A DNA stretch of 64,000 nucleotides from Chaetoceros tenuissimus (Eukaryota > Bacillariophyta > Thalassiosirophyceae > Chaetocerotales > Chaetocerotaceae), in contig BLLK01000060.1 of NCBI GenBank assembly GCA_021927905.1, positions 62,001 through 126,000 on the forward strand. The letters are read 5' to 3'. The first letter of the stretch is position 1. The number at the start of each line of letters is the position of its first letter. The translations under genes were made by a program, and so were the position numbers. Under the pieces are notes generated by a model. That model was not told the origin of the DNA. It worked only from the letters and a program-made list of their open reading frames with translations, and did not search any database. Below are positions 21,033 to 29,234 of this stretch, piece after piece.

Positions 21033-22883
21033 ATGATTTTTAGAAAAGTTTCACTTCTCTTGGCAGTAGCATGTGCATCTACTTATGCATTTGTCCCATC
21101 TAGAACTGTGGTTACTCCAAGAACCATGGCAGTTCAATCTCAGAGTGCAAGTTTTGCTGCTCAGATTTCTACTTCTGCGCCAAGCCGTAGTTCTGCTAGA
21201 TTCATGTCTGATGCAGCTGCTGCACCAGAACCTGAGAAGAAGTCTCTTTTGGAAAAGGTAAGAATACACATGATTGGATTGTAAATGAATGACTTTTTCT
21301 CATAGCATCTTTTCTCACCTTTCATACATTTTGGAAGATCAAATCCGTCATCCCACCAGCAAATGAGCGCAAAAAGCTCGTCCCTCTTGCTATGATGTTT
21401 TTTTGCATTCTTTTCAACTACACTATTCTTCGTGATACCAAGGATGTACTCATGGTAACTGCACCAAAGAGTGGAGCAGAAGTAATTCCTTTCATCAAGA
21501 CTTATGTGAATCTTCCAACTGCTATTGTAAGTATCATGGATGAATTTATTTCTAGATTGTGGCAATACATGATCAAACATATTTCTAATATATTTTGATA
21601 CACAGGGATTCACTGCACTTTACGCAAAGCTTTGTGACAAATACGAACAGAAGAACGTTTTCTACATCTGTACTATTCCTTTCCTAATCTTTTTCGCATT
21701 ATTCGCAGCAGTAATTTACCCAAATGTTGGAGTTCTTCATCCACATGCTTTCATTGATAGTATTGCTGCTGTCCTACCAGCAGGATTTTCTGCTCCTCTT
21801 TCCATCATCCGTAACTGGAGTTATGCAGTATTCTATGTCATGGCAGAGATGTGGGGAAGTGTTGTAGCGAGTTTATTGTTCTGGTCTTTTGCAAATGAAG
21901 TAACTACTGTTGACGAGGCTAAGAAATATTATCCTCTCTTTGGAATGGGTGCAAACGTAGCACTTATCTTTTCTGGACAGTATGTTAAATGGGTTTCAAA
22001 GTTGAGAGCGAATCTTGCTCCTGGCGTTGATCCGTGGGGAATGTCTTTGAACTATTTGATGGGAGCAATTGTAGCAGGAGGAACAGCTATGCTTGGACTT
22101 TTCTCTCATATGCAAAGAAATGTAATGACTGACCCAGCATGTGTTGACCAGGAGAAGCAAGCTTTGAAGAAGAATAAGAAGAAGGTAAAGATGTCGTTGA
22201 AGGAGTCTGCTAAGTTCCTCATGGATTCACCATATATTAGAGATCTTGCGCTTTTGGTAATCAGTTACGGAATGTGTATCAACATTGTCGAAGTATCTTG
22301 GAAGGCTAAGTTGAAGGCAGCATTCCCAAATCCAAACGAATACTCAATGTTTATGGGAAATTTCTCTTCTGCAACTGGAACTGTAACATTAGGAATGATG
22401 CTTCTTGGAAGAACTATCTTTGAGAAATTTGGATGGAGAAAGGCTGCTCTTGTGACACCAACTATGATCGGAGTTACCGGAGCTGCTTTCTTTGCTCTTC
22501 AATTGTTTGCTCCTGCGTTCGTACCAATTGCTGCTGCTCTCGGAACTACCCCTCTCATGCTTTCTGTATTGGTAGGAGCAGCTCAAAACATTCTTTCCAA
22601 GAGTAGTAAGTACTCCTTGTTCGATCCTTGTAAGGAGATGGCGTACATTCCTCTCGATCAGGATTCCAAGACCAAGGGTAAGGCTGCTGTAGATGTAGTT
22701 GGAAACCCTCTTGGAAAGTCTGGTGGGTCCATGGTTCAGCAGATTCTCATCTTCGGAGTCGGAAGTCTAGCAGCTGCTACTCCTTACCTCGCTGTTATTT
22801 TGGGAGGACTCATCTTTATGTGGTACAGAGCTGCGAACTCTCTCGCAACACAGTTCGAAGCTGCTACCGAAGGCGAAGCATAA
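21033..22883 (+). CDS. plastid ATP/ADP translocase (NTT family)
   Basis: Three exons: 21033-21257, 21338-21526 and 21606-22883, with 80- and 79-nt GT-AG introns; 563 aa. The presequence (LLLAVACASTYAFVPSR) has the diatom AF cleavage motif followed by a Ser/Ala/Arg transit region. The body is a 12-helix TLC carrier: NERKKLVPLAMMFF, NYTILRDTKDVLMVTAPKSG, FYVMAEMWGSVVASLLFW, YGMCINIVEVSWK and FDPCKEMAYIPLD are all family hallmarks. NTT proteins exchange ATP for ADP (some import other nucleotides) across the inner plastid envelope. Codon bias is strong, suggesting high expression. It ends 58 bp from the convergent RNase H-like gene. Confidence 0.95.
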
Positions 22884-22941
22884 TTTGATTGAATAATAAT
22901 AGATTTAACATTAATAAAATACTTTTTGGGCACTCCTTCAA

Positions 22942-24081
22942 CTAAAACTTGCAAAAATGTCTATCTCTACTTTCCATCAACATTGAATTTCTCCAAACAT
23001 CCAGCTCATGATCATCATCACTACTTAGTTCTGTTGTCTCCTCAAGAATCCACCCTTGCTCCCCTTTATTTTGTAGATGAAGAGACTTCTCGAGTGACCG
23101 AGGAAAGGTCTGATCTATTATGATTTTCTCAATATCACTACCAATTTCCCGTCGATATTCCTTTTTGACCTTTTCCACTTCTTTCACGAGTCCCAATTCG
23201 ATAAGAGCAAAGCACTGAAGCATTACTCCTATTATCATCATATTTTTCCTAGTATCAAGACATATATCTTCTTTCTTCATGCGATCATGCTCTTCACACA
23301 TTATTACTCCCAGCCTTTTTATGGCAATTACATCGTTCACTTCAACAAAAGCATCATAAAGTTTGCAGAAGTATATCGGTCGCAGCGAAATTGGTAGGTA
23401 CGAGTTTTCCCAGGAAGAAACTTTATCAAGCACAGAAGAAAAAGGAGTTTCAAGAAAAGCTATTTTCTTTTTTCGATTTGTAGGTATATCTTGTGGTGTA
23501 TAATTGTCGCGGATCAACTCTATCCTATCGAAGCACTTTTGAATTTCCGCCTTTTGTTGGGAAAGAATCACAGCTTTACACATTTCATCACACACTTGAT
23601 TAAATTCCCTATTTACATGTTGAAACTCAAACGATATATTGTGCTTCTTTGTTATTTCGACGACCAAATCAGAAATTTGATCGTAGTAAATCTTTTGTTT
23701 ACGTGGTATAGAAACTCCATTCATTTGATCAATCACCATCCGGCAATCACCCTTTACTATGATATGCATATCTTTCCAATCCTCATTCGATTCTAAAGTT
23801 AATTCCTGTATGCATTCCATTCCAAGAAGCAATGCATCATATTCCACATCTGCACTTGTGACAAATGGAGATATCGGAATATTTCTACTACACAAAGCAA
23901 TGATCTTTCCGGTGGTCTCATCTTTCAGACATATAGCGCTTGCTGCTAGTGGAGGCAAGAACTTGGACGAAATTGAGGACTTGACTAATTCCGTATTCGG
24001 ATCTTCTGCAACTCTGAGAGATCCATCAAAATTTAAAACGAGAGACGCTAGTAAAAGGGTTACACTGATAGATAGGAACAT
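22942..24081 (-). CDS. RNase H-fold protein (plant RVT_3 type)
   Basis: 379 aa from ATG 24081; the frame extends four codons upstream only to a GTG, and an unseen upstream exon is possible. The N-terminal half is an RNase H-like domain with carboxylates in order: Asp19 (LVLNFDGSLR), Glu80 (VEYDALLLGME), Asp112 (IIVKGDCRMVIDQM) and Asp165 (REFNQVCDEMCKA). The remaining 200 residues are helical and unrecognised. Such domains occur as stand-alone RNase H proteins in plants and algae, as well as in retroelement remnants. No reverse transcriptase, integrase or terminal repeats flank it here, so a host gene is favoured. The hydrophobic start (FLSISVTLLLASL) may be a signal or an artefact of a wrong start. 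Confidence 0.72.
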   Translation of the reverse strand: MFLSISVTLLLASLVLNFDGSLRVAEDPNTELVKSSISSKFLPPLAASAICLKDETTGKIIALCSRNIPISPFVTSADVEYDALLLGMECIQELTLESNEDWKDMHIIVKGDCRMVIDQMNGVSIPRKQKIYYDQISDLVVEITKKHNISFEFQHVNREFNQVCDEMCKAVILSQQKAEIQKCFDRIELIRDNYTPQDIPTNRKKKIAFLETPFSSVLDKVSSWENSYLPISLRPIYFCKLYDAFVEVNDVIAIKRLGVIMCEEHDRMKKEDICLDTRKNMMIIGVMLQCFALIELGLVKEVEKVKKEYRREIGSDIEKIIIDQTFPRSLEKSLHLQNKGEQGWILEETTELSSDDDHELDVWRNSMLMESRDRHFCKF

Positions 24082-24667
24082 AGAAGCTATCACATATGCA
24101 AATAAAAGGCGGCTCGTGAGGTGGATTCATTCCCTCCCATCCAAACTCCAAGGACTATCTTCTGAAAGGTACCAGTATCATACCTTTGTATTTTTTTTCA
24201 TTACTCCTTTTTCTCCTCTACTCATCACTCATCAGAGTAACAACTCCTCCACCACATTTGACCCATTCCGTCTGTCATGCATATGTAAATCAATTTGATT
24301 TTTGACACAAAAAGATAAAAAGGGGAAAGAAAGGAAATAGAATATTGATATGATACTCCGTTTCCATGGGATACCATGATACCATGGGATGGAACGAGCA
24401 TCGACTTCATTTATTTTTCCTCAAGAGACCTTCCAGTCAGTTCCAATGACATTTGATACTCAGAGTATGCGAGATGTAGCAACCAGAATTTCGGTAGAAA
24501 AAGGATAAGGTAAGAGAAACCAGTTCACATCATTTCAATTCTCTCGTCAAACCGGAAATTTTACACAATCTTTTGAAAATTGAGTCTTCTATTTGTTACA
24601 ACTAAAATACTTCAGCCCCTTCATTCATACTTGTATATGTAATAATAATTTGATGAGGTAGAAATAT
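24082..24667. other. intergenic region with a small palindromic repeat
   Basis: 586 bp. Around 24364-24391 the sequence CCATGGGATACCATGATACC and its neighbour form overlapping direct and inverted repeats (CCATGGGAT twice, with ATACCATGATACCAT between). It could form a hairpin or be slippage. No gene is recognised. Confidence 0.45.
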
Positions 24668-25560
24668 TTACTCTGGCTGTTTCTTCCAGTCATCATTGTC
24701 CCATACTGGGTGCTCCAACAATTTCTTGATAAGAGAAGTTCCTCTAAGTGCACTTGTAAGAGGCAAATGTCCTTCTGGTGCCTTCTTCACGTCATAAGTA
24801 AATTCAGATGCTCCAAACCATTTCTTCTTTCTTTCAACTTCTCCGTCTTGAGTAGTCCAACCAATCTTTTTGCACCATACTTCGAAGTCTCCCTTACTTT
24901 GTCTCCACTTTTTCTGTAATATTTTTGTAAAAAATAATGAGATGACTTCAAATTCAAGTTTTCGTTTTAATAGAGAAAGTCTCAAGACATACCTTTTGAA
25001 CACTGTATCCGAACTTTCCTCCTGAAAATTGCTGCCAAAGGCGTTCAATTGTTGCTAGATCAGTACTTGGAATATCTTTTACCTCAGTCCAGTAAACAAA
25101 ATCTCTTCCCTTAGCCTTTGCACCGGAAATTACAATAAGAGCATCACGTGTGATCTATTTTGTGAGGTGGAATACAAAAATATGGTGAGACAGAGTACAG
25201 AGAAGGCATGAAGAAAGAATATTCAGTTCTTTCCATTAATCATTTGAAATTCATTTTCAGAAAATATTTTGTACATTTACATACCTGATCAGCTTCTACA
25301 AGATCCCCAGCTGCAAGAGCTCCAGCAAGAGGAACATAGTCAAAACCAACATCACTAGGAAGCTTTGTTGGGATTACAGCATCATCTACACTTGATGCAG
25401 CAGCGCTTTCTGTCGGTGGTACTCCACTATCAGCCATTGTTGAAAAGACAGTAGTAGCTGCTCTTGATGAAAAAGATACAGAATTGCATTGCGGAGCAAA
25501 AGCATTTACTGGAGATACACCAGCTGCAATAGCGATGATAGTTGCGATGGAAAGCTTCAT
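24668..25560 (-). CDS. GUN4: GUN4-domain plastid protein (Mg-chelatase activator)
   Basis: Three exons: 25560-25285, 25154-24993 and 24913-24668, with GT-AG introns of 130 and 79 nt; 227 aa. The presequence (LSIATIIAIAAGVSPVNAFAP) is a diatom plastid signal. The GUN4 domain starts DYVPLAGALAAGDLVEADQ and continues ITRDALIVISGAKAKGRDFV, IERLWQQFSGGKFGYSVQK and EGHLPLTSALRGTSLIKKLL, closely following GUN4 of cyanobacteria and plants. GUN4 binds protoporphyrin IX and Mg-protoporphyrin and stimulates the ChlH subunit of Mg-chelatase in chlorophyll synthesis. All exon phases are 0. The domain is full length. Confidence 0.95.
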
Positions 25561-25786
25561 ATTCAGTTAGTAATGGACCACTGTAATAATAATTAACTAG
25601 AAGAAAAACTCATGAAGTGATGGGTGTAGCCAGTTGTAACTTTCTTGAAATCTAAAGAGAAGTGCGTTCAACTTCAACATAGAACCGTGATGAGTAGGGA
25701 AATATCTTTCATAACTATAACATGAGGCTTATAATAGGTTTTATGCCCAATGAACGTATGTAAGCACTTCGGTCAAGAGTACAATA
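25561..25786. other. 5' flank of GUN4, up to the MITE
   Basis: 226 bp from the GUN4 start codon to the target duplication of the element at 25795. No gene or recognisable element; it probably contains the GUN4 promoter, with the MITE inserted just upstream. Confidence 0.4.
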
Positions 25787-25794
25787 CTTAGCCA

Positions 25795-26211
25795 AGGACG
25801 GGTGTTATCTCTACGTGAGAGGGGTCCGAGCCTTGACTAGCTTGACCAAGCACATTTTTACTGAGGTATCCGACTCAGGGTCTCCATAATAACGGTTACA
25901 TAACCATTACCTAAGCTCCCAACAAAGAATTTGGAAGACCTTTCATATCTTTCACTATGTATTTGCGTGTTTGAATTTAAATCTAAAGTTCCATATTATT
26001 ATCTAATACATTAATTACATTCAATTACAATATTCAATTTGGATTCAGAGATATTCAGAGTACATAAGTGCGCGCAAGATGTGCGCGCTTCATGCAAAAT
26101 CCTGTGCAATATTGCGCATATCGCGTGCATCCGACCCATGAGTCGCTTGAGGAGGCGTGAGTTTATTACCTTCCGACTCACCCCTGCCTATCACGAGATA
26201 ACACCCGTCCT
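25795..26211. mobile_element. hAT-like MITE, 417 bp, with perfect 8-bp target duplication
   Basis: The element starts AGGACGGGTGTTATCTC (25795-25811) and ends with its exact reverse complement (26195-26211), a 17-bp perfect terminal inverted repeat. Weaker inverted similarity extends inward (GTGAGAGGGG against GTGATAGGCAGGGG). It is flanked on both sides by CTTAGCCA (25787-25794 and 26212-26219), a perfect 8-bp duplication. Eight-base duplications are characteristic of hAT transposons. The interior has no transposase frame; it holds GC-rich palindromes such as GCGCGCAAGATGTGCGCGC. It is therefore a non-autonomous element, likely young enough for the target duplication to be intact. Confidence 0.88.
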
Positions 26212-26273
26212 CTTAGCCATGTAGCCATCTTCTGTCTTCTTGGGATGAATATTTTTTATTTCATTGAAGGCAT

Positions 26274-26310
26274 CATTCTTTTCTCAGATCCCCTCAACGG
26301 AGACTTGCAG
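26274..26310. repeat. left outer arm of the inverted cluster
   Basis: This 37-bp stretch (core TCAACGGAGACTTGCAG) is matched in inverted orientation at 29142-29177 with only a few mismatches, and its core recurs in direct orientation at 27193-27221. Inverted similarity to the right end continues inward through 26440-26640 against 28930-29110, so the two ends of the cluster are long, imperfect inverted repeats. Confidence 0.8.
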
Positions 26311-26634
26311 TACCCGAAAGTGACAGTAATGATAATAATATATAAATACTGAAAATGAATGAAATCATTCACCAAACAATGAAAGCTCAAGAACAATACC
26401 AACAAACTTATACTTGAAACACAACAACATTTTTCGAAGTAATTATAACATTATAAATTATCCTATCTATATCTTCTATTGTACAATTGTAAGATCACAT
26501 CTTTGAACGTAATATGCTATGGCTGTAGCATACGTATATTCGAAACAAGCTATCTAGTACAGTCCGTGATTCTATATGCCTGATATCTGTCGGACTGTAG
26601 ATTGACTGCTGAGCATAGCCAATCACTGTATCAT

Positions 26635-26937
26635 CTACACACTGAGATCCTTCAACATTGCACCAAGATCCATCTCCTCCTCGTCATTGATCGATCGAGC
26701 AGTCTTCGATGATAACGCTGAGAGAGCACTTTCTATTGAAGCAGCAGATACCTCACTCACTCGTCGTCTAGTAGTAGCTACACCTTGCCGTCTTTGTGTT
26801 TGTGTTCTAGTAGCTATTCCAAGCTTTATGTCTGTGCTGACGATACGTTCAAGGGATGAGTAGTCATCATAACAAGTAGGGATATGTATGTTCTTTTCTG
26901 AGTAACGAGGGGATGAGGTTGATATTTGGATATTCAT
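26635..26937 (-). CDS. small repeat-family protein, copy 1
   Basis: 100 aa. It shares with copies 2 and 3 the core YSSLERIVSTDIKLG and, near the end, RRRVSEVSAASIESALSALS followed by SKTARSINDEEEMDLGAMLK; the C-terminus is nearly identical. The first 25 residues differ from the other copies. The charge pattern is basic in the middle and acidic near the end, with no membrane segment. I recognise no domain. Its 3' flank is an inverted copy of the 3' flank of copy 3, so the two were once the same unit. Conservation of reading frame against changed flanks suggests a real gene. Confidence 0.6.
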   Translation of the reverse strand: MNIQISTSSPRYSEKNIHIPTCYDDYSSLERIVSTDIKLGIATRTQTQRRQGVATTRRRVSEVSAASIESALSALSSKTARSINDEEEMDLGAMLKDLSV

Positions 26938-27082
26938 CTTAAATCAGTTTGGATGTAAAGTCTTTGCAGGCTTGTTGTATATATATGAGTATGTAGATTT
27001 TGCAGATTGTGTTTTTATGAGTTCTTGATGTATGAGTATTCTCCGTTCTTCGTTCAAGAAGAGGTTGCAAATGAATTTTAAA

Positions 27083-27326
27083 TCGTGCGAAATATTGATG
27101 GTCTTCTCATTTTTGCGAGGTCTTCTCATGAGAAGCAGAGATGAGGATGGATATTTTTATTTACAAATCATATGTATGTAGTATCGTTGCAGTCTCGGAT
27201 CCTTTCAACGGAGACTTGCAGTAAGTGCTATAGTCAGAATGGATGCCCAAGATTGAATGAAAATTTTATCTGTTCCTAGGCTTCTCATGAGAAGACCTTG
27301 AGAAGACCATCAAAATTTCGTACGAT
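27083..27326. repeat. central inverted repeat of the small-gene cluster
   Basis: The arm at about 27083-27137 is repeated in inverted orientation at about 27281-27326 (both contain CTTCTCATGAGAAG, itself a palindrome, and the complement pair TGATGGTCTTCTC / GAGAAGACCATCA). Between them lies the direct copy of the outer-arm core (27193-27221). The arms make an axis between copy 1 (minus) and copy 2 (plus). Confidence 0.75.
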
Positions 27327-27440
27327 ACAAAAACGTCCAACACAAACAAGCTTGGGACCTTTCCTTGACGAGTATACTATTCGTCTATGAGTCTTCATTC
27401 GAGAAAACAAATATGCTAAAAATATTTATAATACATAAAT

Positions 27441-27567
27441 TCTACTTATCTGGACTTCTCATCGAGATGGTTCTCAGACATTTTCGGACCGGTTAAATTT
27501 TATGAAGCTTGACCGGTCCGCTGAGCTTCGCATTCTCGACTGATCGCGAATGACTGCATGTATCGAG
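27441..27567. repeat. upstream direct repeat A of copy 2
   Basis: About 127 bp that recurs with few changes at 28361-28494 upstream of copy 3. Shared stretches include TCTGGACTTCTCATCGAG, ACCGGTCCGCTGAGCTTCGC and TGATCGCGAATGACTGCATG. It lies about 125-150 bp before the start codon in both cases, so it probably holds the promoter of this gene pair. Confidence 0.8.
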
Positions 27568-27691
27568 AGTGAATACGTTAATGGCAGCTACAGAACCCTC
27601 ATTTTTAATGCTTCTTTCACAAAATCAGAGAAACCATTTTACAACTGATATCATTCCAGAAAGTTTCCTTACCATTACCTACAACATCAAC

Positions 27692-27985
27692 ATGATTCGT
27701 GCTCAAGACAAAAACCTTGCTATTGCTGCTACCACTAATGATGATGACTACTCATCCCTTGAACGCATCGTCAGCACAGACATCAAGCTCGGAAGCATTA
27801 CTCAAACTACTCGCACAAGATCCATTTCCTCAGGACCAGGAGCTGCTACTAGACGACGAGTGAGTGAGGTATCTGCTGCTTCAATAGAAAGTGCTCTCTC
27901 AGCGTTATCATCGAAGACTGCTCGATCTATCTATGACGAGGAGGAGATGGATCTTGGTGCAATGTTGAAAGAACTTAGTATCTAG
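27692..27985 (+). CDS. small repeat-family protein, copy 2
   Basis: 97 aa from ATG 27692, chosen because it aligns with the start of copy 3 (MIRAQDKNLAIAATTNDDDY against MIRAHDKNLTIAATTNDDDY). The frame stays open upstream to 27569, with another ATG at 27581, so a longer form is possible. The middle has SISSGPGAATRRRVSEVSA, the end EEEMDLGAMLKELSI. It differs from copy 3 at a small number of residues, many conservative. No known domain is recognised. Confidence 0.65.
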   Translation: MIRAQDKNLAIAATTNDDDYSSLERIVSTDIKLGSITQTTRTRSISSGPGAATRRRVSEVSAASIESALSALSSKTARSIYDEEEMDLGAMLKELSI

Positions 27986-28360
27986 AATGCGAAATTAAGA
28001 AGAAGTACTGACTATCTTAGGAGAAGATTACGTGCGTGTAGGCTATTAATATTATAAAATATACATATACATGAATTTGCTATAATATTATAATGTATGA
28101 TGTAAAAAATTAACTTCACTTTCGCATTTGCTTCAAAGCTATTGTACTCGTACGAAATCATATTTTCCTACACAGATAACCATTTATTTGATAGTAGTGC
28201 TTGCGACGTAATAGTATTCAATAATCTTGGATCTTGATACAATATAGGCCAGAATCAGATTCGCTTCTAAAATTGCAGTGATTACAGCAAGGGAAAAATG
28301 CATGAATACGATACCTTCTCATTCACATTTCATTATGGTTGGTGATTGAAAAGGCCTAAA
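27986..28360. other. spacer between copies 2 and 3
   Basis: 375 bp, AT-rich. The 3' flank of copy 2 differs from the shared 3' flank of copies 1 and 3. No gene is recognised. Confidence 0.4.
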
Positions 28361-28494
28361 TCCTACATATCTGGACTTCTCATCGAGATGGTTCTCAGAC
28401 ATTTTCGACCCGGTCAAGTTTTATGAAGCTTAAGCTTGACCGGTCCGCTGAGCTTCGCATTCTCGGCTGATCGCGAATGACTGCATGTATCGAG
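28361..28494. repeat. upstream direct repeat B of copy 3
   Basis: Second copy of the block at 27441-27567, with a small internal duplication (GAAGCTTAAGCTTGACC against GAAGCTTGACC). Its position relative to the coding region is preserved, showing that promoter and gene duplicated together. Confidence 0.8.
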
Positions 28495-28638
28495 TGAAGA
28501 ATCAGATCTACACTCTCATTTTCAATATCGCTTCTTTCATAAAATCGGAGAAACCATTTTTACAACAACTTATATTCATTCAAGGAACTTTTCCTGCCAT
28601 CACAAATTACTAACTACATACAACATCAATATCAAAAC

Positions 28639-28932
28639 ATGATTCGTGCTCATGACAAAAACCTTACTATTGCTGCTACCACTAATGATGATGACTACTC
28701 ATCCCTTGAGCGTATCGTCAACACAGACATCAAGCTCGGAAGCATTACTCAAACTGCTCGTACAAGATCCATTTCCTCAAGACCAGGAGCTGCTACTAGA
28801 CGACGAGTGAGTGAGGTATCTGCTGCTTCAATAGAAAGTGCTCTCTCAGCGTTATCATCGAAGACTGCTCGATCGATCAATGACGAGGAGGAGATGGATC
28901 TTGGTGCAATGTTGAAGGATCTCAGTGTGTAG
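28639..28932 (+). CDS. small repeat-family protein, copy 3
   Basis: 97 aa from ATG 28639, aligned with copy 2 over its whole length and with copy 1 over the last 60 residues. The ending (INDEEEMDLGAMLKDLSV) is identical to copy 1, whereas copy 2 ends KELSI. Copies 1 and 3 also share their 3' flank (inverted), so copies 1 and 3 are closest at the 3' end and copies 2 and 3 at the 5' end. This mosaic pattern suggests gene conversion or stepwise duplication. The function is unknown. Confidence 0.65.
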   Translation: MIRAHDKNLTIAATTNDDDYSSLERIVNTDIKLGSITQTARTRSISSRPGAATRRRVSEVSAASIESALSALSSKTARSINDEEEMDLGAMLKDLSV

Positions 28933-29141
28933 ATGATACAGTGATTGACGATGATCAGCAGTTAATCTGCAGTCGGATGCATAAGAACTATTCTCCTGTA
29001 CTGGATTGCTTGTTGAGTATATGCTATATGCTATAGATACCTACGTTTAAAGATGTGATCTTACAATTGTACAATAGAAGATATAGATAGGATAAGTTAT
29101 AATGTTATAATTATTTTTAGGTAATTTTTGTCAAATATTCA

Positions 29142-29177
29142 TGCAAGTCTCCGTTGAGGAGATCCGAGAATAGAATG
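29142..29177. repeat. right outer arm of the inverted cluster
   Basis: Inverted partner of 26274-26310 (GCAAGTCTCCGTTGAGGAGA...). Together they bound a segment of about 2.9 kb containing all three small genes. I do not see a convincing short target duplication outside them, so a transposon boundary is not proven. Confidence 0.75.
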
Positions 29178-29234
29178 ACGGATTTTCGATAGACTCAAAT
29201 TTGTCCGGTCGTGTCATAGCGACATATTCACTCA

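Noticed and set aside
22942-24081. Retrotransposon remnant
   Set aside because: Only an RNase H fold is present; no reverse transcriptase, integrase, primer-binding site or terminal repeats were seen nearby.
25795-26211. Structured RNA gene (5S rRNA or tRNA cluster) in the GC-rich palindromic region
   Set aside because: No tRNA arm pattern or 5S consensus is seen; terminal inverted repeats with an exact flanking duplication explain the structure as a MITE.
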